30,141 nt of DNA from Chara braunii (GCA_003427395.1 BFEA01000131.1:2331111-2361251); one strand, 5' to 3'. Counted from the first letter of the stretch, positions 1 through 10,235 are shown. Notes: a model not told the origin generated them from the sequence alone. Program-made: numbers and translations.

Positions 1-49
<49 letters not shown>
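1..49. repeat. (GA)n microsatellite at window edge
   Basis: Perfect GA dinucleotide run from the first base. It abuts the outer end of the left arm of the foldback repeat. Because the other window edge is also a dinucleotide run, it may mark an assembly break. Confidence 0.97.
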
Positions 50-52
<3 letters not shown>

Positions 53-187
53 TTGCATCTTGGCCAGGGCCCGCCAACTACAGGATGTCACCGAAGAAGT
101 GTAAGAAAAAGAAAAAGAAAAACACTTCGAAAAAAAACGAAAACAAAGAAGAGAAATGGATCCTATGTCATAGGCGCGCCGTAGGGG

Positions 188-258
<71 letters not shown>

Positions 259-410
259 CCCCCCCCCTCGATGGCGTGCCTATGACATACGATCCGTTTC
301 TCTTCTTTGTTTTCGGTTTTTTTCTTAGTGTTTTTTTTTTTTTTTTTTTTCCCCTTACACTTCTTCGGTGACATCCCGTAGTTGGCGGGCCCCGGCCAAG
401 AAGCAACGAC
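49..410. repeat. Foldback (inverted repeat) element with (CT)n centre
   Basis: Two arms of about 135 bp, 49-187 and 271-410, are reverse complements at roughly 90% by eye. The outer 20 bases match almost completely (GTCGTTGC at 49, GCAACGAC ending at 410). The arms share a block around GGTGACATCC and A/T-rich stretches. The centre is (TC)33 at 191-256 plus a C run to 267. No coding potential beyond low-complexity frames. It could be a foldback transposon, an inverted-repeat hairpin locus, or an assembly artefact made by reading the same molecule on both strands. The many substitutions and indels between the arms argue against a pure artefact. Confidence 0.85.
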
Positions 411-466
411 CGGGCCTTCCCTTGGCCGACCCCTGCAGGCCCCGGTGCGTTAACGGGGAAGGCCCG
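411..466. repeat. 11-bp stem hairpin next to the foldback
   Basis: CGGGCCTTCCC at 411-421 pairs perfectly with GGGAAGGCCCG at 456-466. The right-hand foldback of the window has a GC-rich hairpin of different sequence at the equivalent place (near 29426-29473). This supports the two being members of one family. Confidence 0.7.
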
Positions 467-495
467 CGGCCGATGGCTGGGCCAAGTACTGGTGG

Positions 496-790
496 TTCAA
501 CCAGGGCTTCGGAGAACTTAGAATAGAGGTCAAGACAGCACTTGAAGGCTCCTAAGGATTCGCTAGTGTTCCTGGAGAGTACAAAAAGGTAATCGGTCAT
601 GGCCGATGCTTTGCATTGCTCACCATTGCGTAACACAAACCCTGGACTTCTGGATTTCTCCTAATCAGAGACAAGAGTACTTCGATTTGGATCACAAAGA
701 GCATGGGGGCAAGGGGGCATCCTTGCCTTAACCATGACCATCCCTATCCCTTGTGTGTAAAGGGCTCTGACCCAATCGCAAAAGGAGTTC
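496..790 (-). pseudogene. LINE (non-LTR) reverse-transcriptase fragment
   Basis: Read on the minus strand, the region gives the non-LTR RT signature RQGCPLAPMLF at about 728-695. After a frameshift near 640 follows the palm region, with MTDYLFVL where YADD-type elements have a YADD box (about 600), then a helix ending in LDLYSKFSEAL. Both catalytic aspartates of the box cannot be present as expected, so it is inactive. About 95 residues remain of a protein that normally exceeds 1000, and the fragment stops at the foldback boundary near 496. It differs in sequence from the LINE at 26506-29060 and so belongs to another lineage. Confidence 0.75.
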
Positions 791-1002
791 CCGAAGTTAG
801 CTAGTCTTAGGGTGTCCAGCTCATGGCAAATAAATTACGGGGCAGAATGCCAGTCAAAAGGAACAAATCTTTCTTTTCTGAATCACTACATGGCAAAAGG
901 AGTTCCCAAAGTTAGCTAGTCTTAGGGTGTTTCATGACATGGCAGAACGCCAGTTAAAAGATATGTGAGGTTTTACATGTCATGGAACATATCTTTCTTC
1001 AC
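778..1002. repeat. Tandem duplication, unit about 115 bp
   Basis: A 38-base block starting GCAAAAGGAGTTCCC occurs at 778-815 and 893-930 with one mismatch. The following halves (GGCAGAAYGCCAGT and ATCTTTCTT) are also shared. It is a two-unit direct repeat with no visible coding role. Confidence 0.8.
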
Positions 1003-1443
1003 TACCTACCTACCACTACTCCTAAGGCTATACAGGGGATCCCTGCAAGCATAGCTTTCTATCTCTCTTCGGTGAAGGGAGGTTACCTCTCTCGGTGGAG
1101 AGGGGTATCGGCATGTTTGCCCCTTTGCCCTAGCGTTTAGGGTGCAGGGTTGGGGCCGCGGTGGGGTCCCGGCTAACACAAGGATCGAGTATTTGCCAGT
1201 AATTGTGCCCCGCCCTTTTCATCTTTCCGCACCCCCATCGAGTAACAGTAGTGTCTAAAGCCAACACTCTCCCACACACCACACACAACCCACTCACACA
1301 CGCACTCACACCCGTGTTGGCTGAAGACCTTACTGATACCGACTGGGAGGATCCAGCTGACTAGTATCTCAGTTGGTTGGCGCCAAGAGTGCTACAGGCG
1401 GACATGGGGATTAAACCCACGACCTCTTGAATGCCACTTGCGT
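1003..1443 (-). mobile_element. SINE-like sequence, B-box half
   Basis: No protein-coding signal. On the minus strand, immediately past the outer end of element 1's LTR, there is GGTCGTGGGTTTAATCCCC, a close match to a tRNA B box (GGTTCRANNCC), at about 1411-1429. The A-box half lies on the other flank of element 1 (25153-25195). GT-rich and GC-rich sequence follows, with an 8-bp inverted repeat GCCAACAC/GTGTTGGC at 1259-1266 and 1314-1321. The distal end of the SINE is not defined, so the left limit given here is arbitrary. Confidence 0.4.
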
Positions 1444-3757
1444 TGTGACACCCAACCTCACGCCCGGCACGACTTCCTGATCGGAGTGTGAGTGGGCCTG
1501 AAAGTGCGAAAAGGGGTGTGCCCATGGTTTTAGGAAAATGGGGGTGGAGTCCAAGGTCGGAGATGAGATCTCCTGTGGCACTCTTAGGGATACGAAGGCA
1601 GGAGGGTAGGCGTACATTGGAGTCATGTTTTGTGCTTCGGGAAATTGAGCTACCGCCTTCGTTGGTTCTGTCGTCCTGGTCGAGGTCGTAACTGGTGCAC
1701 CGTCGGGATGCTATGACTATCCCGCTGGCTGGTCACCTGCCGACGCCGAACGTCGCAAGTCTCAGAATCTGACGCGGCCGGCCTCAATCGAAGGTTGTGC
1801 GCCCGTCATTCTTCCTCTGAGAGAGTTCGCTGGATGAAGTTGGCGGCTCGGTACTCGTGGTCCTGCAGACACTCCAAGCACGGGGGTTGGGGCCAATAAG
1901 GAGCGATTGCGAGCCAGGGGACGATGGTTAGGGAATGACAGGGTAGGATGCGGTGATAGGGAGGGAATTCGGTCCCCAGGATAATGATTCCGGGTTCCGC
2001 GACAACGTGACACGTGTATGGGCTAGGGCAGCTGGGGAGATGGTGGATACGTGCGAAGGCGTGATCGAGGTCCCACTCACAAACATGTTCGTTCCCGGTT
2101 AAGTAAGGAAAATTGGGGGGTTCCGCCCATGATCGTGCTGACAGGCAGAAGCGTTCCCAATATTCCCGGAATTCCCGATCTTTCAAACACTCGCGGTCAG
2201 TGACATGAAAAGGGATTTCGAAATTCATACTGTAAGATGGGCAGAAATGTATACATTCAGGAAGTAGACAAAGTAGACGTTCTGTATACACACGTGGAAG
2301 TAGCGGCCTTCTTGGTCAGGTCTACACGTGCGTGCATAGGACCCGTCCTTCGGTCAGAAGGGTGAAGGCTAGTGGCCCACGAGATTGATAATCCTAAGAC
2401 GAACATCTAATCGTCTAGCATGCTTTATCTAATTCATAGACAATCAGAATCACACCAAGCATCTATGCATCCAGCTTCATGCGCACACACACCAATAGAA
2501 GGAATTGAGGATCCTTATGCAACAATTCTTTTGCCAACAGTCCGGAGATCACACAAGACTCGATCATAGGTGACCAACCAATCAGATCTGCCGATTCAAA
2601 AAGAAAGGGAAGGGGAGTGGGGGAAGACAACCATACATCAGTCCCTGAGAAGAAACAAGGAAAAATTCGAGATGCCGATTCAAAAAAAGGACAAGGGCGA
2701 CTTGCGCCGAATACCAAAATTGCTCAGAAGGGTAGAGGAGAAACTTCACAACAACACATCCCGCCTCTCACTCCCTCTCTCTCTCTCTCTTTTTACAGCA
2801 TCCCGATGCGGGCAGTCCGTCGTCGCGCACCCACATAGAGCTGTCACCCCGCTTAGTCCCAGCATGCAAGCCAGGTCCGCCCGTTTGCCACAGTCCGTCG
2901 CGACCCCACGTCTACCCCGCATGTCCAGCACCAGCTCGTTGGATCGCCCAACTCACCATTCACCTTCTAACTTTTGCTCGTTAGCTGATCCTCTCCACCA
3001 CGCTAACTCCAAAATTCTTAGAGAGCGAGTTAATCACGCTTAGGAAATTTATAGCATGCATGCGTGCATGAGATACCCGGGGTTGTGTCTGCGTGGGAAG
3101 GAAGAAGAAGGAAAGAAGGGCCTAGGACTGCATGGTCAGGCCGCGACGTGGGGGATGTAGCCTCACTCCATATATCGATCCGGTCATGCAAGCGTTCAGG
3201 CCGATAGGACAGAGGAAGAAGTACGCGCGCACACGGGCGCCACAAAAGATATCAAGAACGAGAGGATTACAGTTGCACTTATGCCCGCCAAAACAAAAAT
3301 TACAATTACACACAAGGACGAAGGCACAAAAAAGTCAGAGCGCAGATCCTGACGCGGCAAAGCGTGCGCAAGGAAGCAGCGTCGTGCAACAGAAATTGAG
3401 ATGTGCCTTAATTCCCAATCTAAATCCTAATTGGAGAAAGAAATTCCGAACGAAGCAAATTCCGAGAGCCCACGGGGGCTTGATTTCAGTTGAAAATTCA
3501 AAAAGATTTTCCCCGCGCGATGATCGCGCCAAAATTCTCATTCCCCACAGCAGAACAAGAAAGAATTTATGGCAACAATTATCTTTCGCGCTCGCTAAGG
3601 CGCGATCAGCTACCAACCGTCACAAGATTACCCCGACCTCAATTCCAAAACACAAGAAAAGCAAGGGCACCCATGTAATCCAGTGAGCCCTCTCGATTCA
3701 ATCCCTGAAGTAGCCTTGCGTAGAAAATCGCTCGATTGCAGAAAACAGTTTGTCACA
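1444..3757 (-). repeat. Element 1 3' LTR
   Basis: Homologous over its length to 22805-25152. The plus strand begins TGTGACA and ends TGTCACA, perfect 7-bp terminal inverted repeats with TG...CA ends as expected of LTRs. Inside are a short interrupted (CT)n at 2772-2793, which is greatly expanded in the other LTR, and a 161-codon open frame on the sense (minus) strand at 1806-2291. The most conserved part between the copies is 3660-3757, the U3 end for a minus-strand element. Confidence 0.9.
1806..2291 (-). CDS. ORF inside element 1 LTR, unrecognised
   Basis: An open frame of 161 codons lies in the LTR on the element's sense strand. Its second half is rich in Pro, Tyr, His and Cys. The other LTR (23171-23410) keeps the same frame for about 75 codons with many conservative or silent differences, but has a stop and frameshifts elsewhere. 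I recognise no domain and see no signal peptide or clear membrane segment. It could be a remnant of a leader-encoded peptide, since sequence downstream of the LTR transcription start is part of the transcript, or simply a frame that is open by chance. The frame has 161 sense codons and no strong support for translation. Confidence 0.3.
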   Translation of the reverse strand: MYTERLLCLLPECIHFCPSYSMNFEIPFHVTDRECLKDREFREYWERFCLSARSWAEPPNFPYLTGNEHVCEWDLDHAFARIHHLPSCPSPYTCHVVAEPGIIILGTEFPPYHRILPCHSLTIVPWLAIAPYWPQPPCLECLQDHEYRAANFIQRTLSEEE

Positions 3758-4213
3758 TCTGTGACGCCCAGGGGGTTTCAATCTTGAGCAAGTTCCTGCT
3801 TGCTCACCCACATCCATCGATCTCATGAGAAAAGACCAGCGATCGACGTGGAGCCGACACGTGCCACTTACCGTGATATGAGAATGTGGAAGTCATCCAG
3901 GTGGCACCCGCGAACTCCGATCCTAGAGATTGCAGGGGAAGGGTAGCCTTATGACGGATGGGGGAAGAGGAGGGTGATCTGGAGGGAGGGGTGGCAGAAA
4001 GTGACGGAGTTGTCGATCTCCAGTGGGGAGTCGGGTGTAGTGGATGGTACGATGGATGCGAGGGAAACGATGATCTTGATGCGGGAGCGACGCGAGGTAA
4101 TCAGGATGGAGGGTACAGAGGGTGCGGGGAGTCGCATCGTGGAAATTCTCATATTCTTCGCACACGGGGATGGTACCTGCGATTATGCAATAAACCACTA
4201 TATTATTATAGTC
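3758..4213 (-). other. Element 1 interior, 3' untranslated end
   Basis: Stretch between the accessory reading frame and the 3' LTR. I see only short low-complexity frames. The bases adjoining the LTR (3758-3785) do not give a clear polypurine tract on the minus strand, so the plus-strand primer site is either decayed or diverged. Confidence 0.5.
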
Positions 4214-5943
4214 CTACCATGTCGTGCTAAAGGGAAGGATGTGGAGGGGAAAAAAAGTTACGAGAGAGTGAGTGGTGGCGTGCGGGAAGACGGTGGCGAT
4301 GGGGCGGGTAGAGTACAGTTGGTGGAAGAGGGAAGGTGGGAAGGGATGCCAGTTAGAAGGGAACGAAGGTCGGCCCTCGAGCTGATGAAGGGTGAGGTAA
4401 TCAAGGGGTCGGCGACATAACGACCGGGGATGAAGCCCGAGCGCCCGCATCTCCACGTATGCAAACGGTGGGCCGTGGTGGTGGAGAGGATTGAGCCGGC
4501 GAAGAACTTCTTTTACGGCGTCTGCTTCTGGATCCCTCTGCGGTGGTGACGCCATCTCCTCCGAGCTCCTCTTATGGCGGCTCTGGATTGCGTGTCGGAT
4601 TGCCTTGTAATAGCCGCGCCACTGGTCCATCCAATTCTTCCACCGACCCCTTTCCTTCTGCCCTTTCCCGCCTCTTCTGGGTTGTGGCTTCGTCTTCCTC
4701 CTCACTCCGTTCACTAGGGCTGCCCGATCCGCCCGACTCACTTTCTCCCAGCTCACCCTCTTCCGACTCGTGGTAATCGGGGTCATCAGATTCCGCCCCC
4801 GAGTTTTCTTCTTCTTCTTCGCTTGCCTCTTCTCTCTCTTCCTCCTCTTCATCTACCTCTTCTTTTGTTTCCACCCTTCGAGTGATCGGATCCCACAAGG
4901 TGAGATCGGTCACGTCAATGACCAGATAGTGGCCCGAGGAGGGGTAGTAGCACTTGTCACCGTCGAGCTCCGTACACGTGGATCACAACAGATGCAGTAC
5001 CAACTTACCAAGTACTACCAACGTACAAGTGAGCGTCGCCGGTGTGGGTCGCTCGTCACAGCGGGAAAGGATATCCAGAGGCAGATCGTCCAGGAGCTGC
5101 GCCAGAAACACCAGAACTTCGCTCGTGATTGGCTCCATGTGGTCGTCCCTCACCTTCCCAAACAGAACCCCCAGCAGCTCCCCTTCCATGTACGTTCTCC
5201 ACACTTGGATTATTAGGAGATCCACCTCGTCGTTGGGAACCTCGTCTTCCTCGTCCTTATCGGTTGGCTCCGCCTAATGGAACACCACCTCGAGGAGACA
5301 GAAGCTGAGTGTGATGTACGCGCTCCACCACACCGCCCACTTGCCGGCGTTAAGGATCGGCACGTCTAACTGCCTGATCCGAAAAGAGAGAGGGACGTCC
5401 GTAGCGGACTACCAGAAGGTAGAGAGATCAGAGGAAAGCCCGAAAGTTGAGAGGAGGTGCCGGTTCATTGAGGCGGCGCGAAGAGAAGAAGCTCTGGGGT
5501 CATAACCTCCGATGTAGTGAGAGAAAGTCTGAGTTGGTTGAGGTCGATGTCGTTGGTGGAGTCGATCTGATCGTCCGCTCGAGCTAACAGCTGGACCCAC
5601 GCAGTCATGAGCGCCCAGAGTCGCAGCTCTCTGAGGACATCTATGTGAGCTGACAGATGCAACACCGTAAGATCGCCGGTGAAGGCAACGATCAATGTCA
5701 CGTGGTTGACGCCTTGTGGAGACAGCCGCAGAAAAATCGACACCTCGACCAGCATTTGTGCTTGATCGCTGATTCGTGCGAACCGAAATTCTGCCGCCAT
5801 GTGGATGGCCGCCGTGCTAAAAAATGTCGCGAATCGGAGGAGATGGGGACGCAATCGTGGTCGTTGCACCTGCCGGATTGACGAAACATGCCCGCATGTC
5901 TCATTAGACGCTCGCTAAGGACCTGCTTTGTAGAAAAGCTCAT
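4214..5943 (-). pseudogene. Accessory reading frame downstream of integrase
   Basis: Sense-strand coding sequence lies between integrase and the 3' LTR, where most gypsy elements have none. One frame is open at 5869-5465 (134 codons, a hydrophobic, helix-like composition). After a frameshift near 5490 a second frame runs from about 5600 to 4572, broken only by three stops (at 5409, about 5273 and 4983). That frame has a Trp/Leu-rich middle, a block containing CYYPSSGHYL (about 4950), and a strongly acidic Glu/Ser-rich tail (4860-4640). A third frame stays open to 4214. I recognise no domain. It could be an element-specific accessory ORF or a captured host fragment. Composition matches the rest of pol. 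Confidence 0.55.
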
Positions 5944-6129
5944 GACGATGGGGGAAAAGGTGGAGAGGAAGGTTGAGAAGAAGGAGGATCAGTGTGTTCG
6001 AGTTCGAGATCGCCATCTTCCTCCTCGGAGTCGAGGGACGACGTAGATGATGGGAGAGAAGAAGGAGGTAAGGGACTCGAATGATCGGTCGAGCTGATCG
6101 GCTTCCCGAGACCTCCGGCGCAAGGCACA

Positions 6130-7604
6130 CCATGTTCACGCCGCTGGGACCAAGCTCGACTACGTGGAATCACCCGAAGGATCATGACTCTAACTTGCCC
6201 TGGGGAGCACATTTCCTTACCTTCACTATGTCCCCTAATTTATACTGGGGCCGAGGCCCAGCGTTCCCATTTCGGGCCTCGTAGCTCCGGGCCTATCGTT
6301 GGAGGGGCATATTGACCATCCGCTGTCTTTTTCGGGCTAACCGGGGGAGGGTTTTTTCCATCAATTCCAAGTCACTATGGCGATGAGCCTTGTCCTTGAC
6401 CGTTGCCCTCGTGACTCGTTGCGCAAGGGTCTTCTCGTCGTTCAGACTCGGCACAGCTACGCAGGCTAGACTATTGGTCCGTAACTGAAAAGGGGTCAGA
6501 CCGGTGGATTCATGGGATGTTCCTCGATGGATAGCTAGGATGTGATCTACGATATCGGACCAGGGCCTTGTGTCTCTAGCTGCGATATTTCGCCGCAAAG
6601 CTGTCTTAATTACCCGGTTCGCATTCTCTACTAATCCGTTCGGCTGTGAAATATGGGGAGCCGTATTGCGAATAGAGACGCCTGCATTGTCCGTTAGGAT
6701 TTCCTCGGTGTCTTGATGCATTCCGAGGAAGCGGTTGACATAACGCACAATCTCCGCTGTCTGTCGCGTTTTGCATGGGTAGGTCTCGATCCATTTCGAG
6801 AAATGATCCACGAATACCAGAAGAACTGAATATTTGCAGCTATTTGGTCCAAGGGATACGACAATATATGTCATATCCCTACTAACCCTTTGAAACGGTC
6901 GTTCGACTACAGTGGGCACTATCGACCTAGGTTGTTTAACCGACGCTTTGTTTGTCTTGCAGATCGGATAATTTTTAACAATGAATGTAACATCGTCTCT
7001 GATGTTGGACCAATACCATTCATTTTTGTCGATTGTTGACTCCATGATTCTGATAGCAAAATGGGCGGCGGTTTCCTCATGCGCGGAGGTTCTGGGGAGA
7101 ATGGCCACTTCTCCGTACGATGGTCCCTTAGTCAGCTCCGGCTCCTTCCACGGGGTGATTTCTTCACCTTTGGCCACCTTGCTTGGTCGATACAGTCGTG
7201 TCAATCCGTCGGCGTTCCCGTGCTTCTCTGTCTTCCGATGGATGATGTCGAAATCGTATTCCTGTAGGTGGATAGCCCGTCGTCCAATCATGCCCGTATG
7301 GTTAGTGAGCCTCTTGAGAGCCAACTTGAATAGGGGCTCGTGATCCGTGACATGAAGAAACTTTTGTTCGTATAGATACGGACGAAAGTGCTGAATTCCC
7401 CAAACGACTGCGTAGCATTCCCCCTGAGGGGCCGAATCGTTCCTTCGCTCGTGAGGAGTACTCGATGACGTGTTCGCGACCATCCTTCCCTTTCTGGGCC
7501 AAAATAGCGGAGATCGCCTCGGGCTGCAAATCCGTGATGAGTATGAATTGCTTCTCAGGATTGGGCCGAATCAAAATAGGCGCAGAGGCCAGGGCGTCCT
7601 TCAA
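6130..7604 (-). pseudogene. pol: Element 1 RNase H and integrase
   Basis: Reads on from RT. RNase H begins at about 7604 with LITDLQPEAISAILAQ, where the TD pair marks a catalytic Asp, then a frameshift near 7470 and the ECYAVVWGIQHFRPYLY and TDHEPLFKL blocks typical of gypsy RNase H. Integrase follows, with an HHCC zinc module whose first Cys is replaced by Tyr (NYPICKTNK, about 6950). The catalytic core has DMTYIV as the first Asp, LTDNAG as the second and NGLVENANR as the Glu. Only 20 residues separate the second Asp and the Glu, instead of the usual 35, so a core segment is deleted. A GPY/F-like tail (YKLGDIVKVR, then GKLES) continues to about 6130 with stops. The enzyme would be dead. 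Confidence 0.9.
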
Positions 7605-8580
7605 AGTGACAAAGGCCTGTTCGCATTTTGCGTATCACTCCAACGGTTGGTCCTTTAGTAGGAGGTTTGTCAGAGGCCGAGCGATTGTTGCGAACCCCTT
7701 GATAAATGGCCGGTAGTACGAGGCCAGAGCCAACAATGCTTGAGCCTATGTTGGTGACGTAGGTGTGGGGGCGTTTCGAACCGCCTCGACCTTTCTGGAA
7801 TCTCGTCTCAGACCCCCTCGTGTCACTACGTACCCCAAGAATGAGATGTCGGAGAGGAAGAACTCGCTCTTCTCCTGTGCGATTTTGAACCCGCCATCCC
7901 GTAACGCCCCAAGTGTCCATATGCCCATGAAATGATTCAGAATACATCAGGATATCGTCCATGTACACAATGACGCAAAAATTGATCATTCCCTGGACCA
8001 CCCTGGTCTTGTTGATGAAATTCTGAAAAGTGACATTCATTGCCTTCCATAACGTGGCCGGTGCATTGCATATTCCCATAGGGCAGCGGATCCACTGCCA
8101 AGTGCCTTTGAACAATACGAACACCGTTTTCGACCGATCCTCCTCCTTAACCAGGATATGATGAAACCCGTGGAGAATATCAAACTTACTAAAATAATTA
8201 ACACATCCAATCGCATCCAACAGGTCATCAATCCGGGGAAGGAGGTACACATCTTTGCTCATGAAGTCATTTAATTTCCTATAATCGATGCATGTGCGAC
8301 TCGACCCGTTTTTCTTAGTAACTAGAACTACAGGGAGCGACCATGGTCCTGTAGCTGGCTCTATCGAACCGTTAGCTTCGAATTCTCGGATCCTTTCCAA
8401 TCTCGTTCTTCGCTCTGCGAGTGAGTACCAGTATGACTTGCAATGAATAGGCGGATGTGTTCCGGTTTGAACTTCATGCTGAATTACTACGGACAGTCCT
8501 ATATCTGTGTCTTTGACACTAATCGCTCCCTGATACTCGGACAGGATGTCAGCAATGAGGCAATGAACCTCATTGGGCAC
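7605..8580 (-). pseudogene. pol: Element 1 reverse transcriptase
   Basis: RNA-dependent DNA polymerase of a Ty3/gypsy element. Motifs in order on the minus strand: SLPVVLVTKKNGSSRTCIDY (fingers), DILHGFHHILV for the first catalytic Asp, CPMGICNAPATLWKAMN, and VYMDDIL with the YMDD box at 7954-7965. After the box the frame shifts near 7930; the connection region (SFLGYVVTRGG, KVEAVRNAP) is read in the 7928-7746 frame, and another shift near 7740 leads to the RNase H part. The catalytic Asps survive, but at least two frameshifts break the protein. Confidence 0.93.
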
Positions 8581-8607
8581 GTTTTGAGGGACGTATAGTT
8601 CGTAAAG

Positions 8608-9124
8608 TTATCCATGTATGCTAACCGTCATTTGTTTTGTGCCCGCTTTGCTACCGTTCCCTGGTTGGGGAGCTGAGATAAATGAGTTGTCCGATTGCCA
8701 GGAGAACACAGTGGCAACCGCTTGACCGTCTTCTTCCCCGATTGCCACATGTTCTTTCGGTGTCACTCCATCGTCAATGTCCTGCAAGCTTACGGGTTTT
8801 TCGGCGATCTTGATCCCGAGTTCGTAAGGGTTGTCGCGCCCAGGGGGTTCCAAAGCTTCGCTCTCGGCGCCCTGTCGCGGCAATCGGACCTCCTTCCCTG
8901 CAGAGAGTAAGGAACGAGGTAGTTCCGTAATATCGCATAATGCCTTCTTGTCATGGTATCTTAAGAGAAGCGGGGTGGTGGCCTCGTACAGGGTCCGAGG
9001 GGGTTCCAAAGAATCGGCCATTCAGGATACTTACACGAGTGGTTGCCCTAAGATTAGAGCTCGCATGCAAATTTAAGGCGCGCATGATCTCTTTTCTGGC
9101 AGATGATTATAGAACCGACACGAC
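8608..9124 (-). pseudogene. pol: Element 1 pol, region upstream of RT
   Basis: A minus-strand frame of 137 codons (9021-8608) precedes RT and continues the polyprotein linker between protease and RT. I see no domain signature. It ends abruptly upstream at about 9124, where element 3's LTR begins. The matching protease side resumes beyond roughly 20000-20360, so this is one edge of an insertion of about 11 kb. Confidence 0.55.
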
Positions 9125-9465
9125 TGTCGGACGATTTTTTTTTTCCTGATTAAACGAGGATTAAAAAGATACTTTAAAATTTGATTGATATATTTGGTCG
9201 TGACAAGTGTGTACGTGCGCAGGATGAAGTCGACGAAGGCACGGTCCTGTATAGCTGCGCGGGGGACACGGAAGGTTAAGTGGGCATTGGATTAGTTGGT
9301 AGACCGAGACGTGGCTTTGAGACGTTTCAGTAAACTGGCGCGCCACGTGGTATCAGCCTATATAGGTGTCCGCTAGTACTAGGCTCGGCCTTGGGCCTAG
9401 CGCTATTGAATACAACGTCGGACTTTCATCAAGGAGTTTCAGAGGTCGAGATTGAGCAGCAACAA
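9125..9465 (+). repeat. Element 3 LTR (plus strand)
   Basis: Begins TGTCGG and ends AACAACA, giving TG...CA limits of about 341 bp. It has a TATA box in CCTATATAGG at 9357-9366, preceded by a CACGTGG G-box-like site at 9343-9349, a promoter layout typical of plant LTRs. A primer-binding-site-like sequence follows directly. I found no second copy in the window, so its partner is lost, deleted or too diverged to recognise. The boundaries are inferred from the termini only. Confidence 0.5.
9357..9366 (+). promoter_or_regulatory. Putative TATA box of element 3 LTR
   Basis: CCTATATAGG lies about 100 bp before the LTR end, with a CACGTG core just upstream at 9343-9348. Spacing and content fit a plant Pol II promoter in an LTR. 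Transcription is inferred, not seen. Confidence 0.45.
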
Positions 9466-9486
9466 CACAGGGATATCAGAGTAGCA
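9466..9486 (+). other. Primer-binding-site-like sequence of element 3
   Basis: GGATATCAGAGTAG starts a few bases after the LTR end. It matches the initiator-Met tRNA complement TGGTATCAGAGC in its ATCAGAG core. This sets a plus orientation for element 3. Confidence 0.45.
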
Positions 9487-9547
9487 TGAAGGGACCGAGG
9501 GGTTGAAAGCCCAGCGGGGCTATTGCCCTTGATATTGTCGTCGGCGG

Positions 9548-10235
9548 TGTCGAGCGCATCGGATTCGATCCCGGTATCCACCGAGTGAGATTCGACTGCG
9601 GTAACCCACTAGGCTAGCTCCTATCACGACAGTGATAGGAGCAACTCTTCTATATGAAGAGCCTGCCCAGTCACTATCTCACCTACCGAGGCCTTGCTGA
9701 CCCCGCCTGCCTGTGGCCTCGCAAGCCCTGCCTGCCTGCGGCCTTTCAGGCCTTGCCGGCAGGCCTTACCCCGTCGGTAGGCTGCGTGACCTCGGCATCG
9801 GTCTGGCAACCCCCTGGCTCGGTGTCAACCCCTACACCCCCCGGTAAATACAAATTTTTCCTATGCCTCCCGGCGCCGCGGCCCTATACCCGGCACACCC
9901 CTCTTTTTAGCCTCCTTAGGCCCTGAATCGTGCGACTGCTAAGCCGCGCGACACTATTTTAGGTAGAATAGGTTTAGCTTTACCGTTCCCGCGTATGCAT
10001 ATTCCTGCGGCTTCGACAAAAGCGAAGCATTACCATACACATCCGTTACTCCTGGACACCACACGCGCTCGTACTAACGTCGGAAACCTATTAATCTGTC
10101 AGTCATAGGTCAGGTCTGAATAAACTTTCGACAAACGTCGGTCTCATCAAGTCCTTCAATTCAACACAGAAGTCGGACGACGTCCGACGTTGAAAAACCC
10201 CGGCAAATACCCTTGTCAGGGTATTTGCCTCGACA
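9548..10235 (-). repeat. Element 2 3' LTR (688 bp)
   Basis: Starts TGTCGAG and ends CTCGACA on the plus strand, perfect 7-bp terminal inverted repeats. It carries a 25-bp internal duplication in a GCCTGCC-rich tract (about 9719-9745) absent from the other copy, which explains the length difference. Perfect hairpins: an 11-bp stem 9617-9627/9632-9642 with loop GACA, a 6-bp stem 9645-9650/9656-9661, and a 12-bp stem 10202-10213/10218-10229 with loop TGTC. Confidence 0.93.

Noticed and set aside
85-374. Open frames of Ser-Leu or Arg-Glu repeats around (CT)n
   Set aside because: They are pure translations of the dinucleotide tract and run on both strands. The same holds at 29600-30068 and 24018-24364.
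1439-1443. 5-bp target duplication of element 1
   Set aside because: Bases outside the two LTR ends do not match; given the age of the element this says little.
4214-4852. 212-codon minus frame as an independent gene
   Set aside because: Its first half is the out-of-frame reading of the acidic tail of the accessory ORF (Lys/Arg runs from GA-rich codons). Only the later half may be genuine, as a frameshifted continuation.
4770-5277. Plus-strand frames of 107-148 codons
   Set aside because: They lie opposite the accessory frame of element 1. Composition (poly-Phe, poly-Ser from GA-rich DNA) marks them as shadows.
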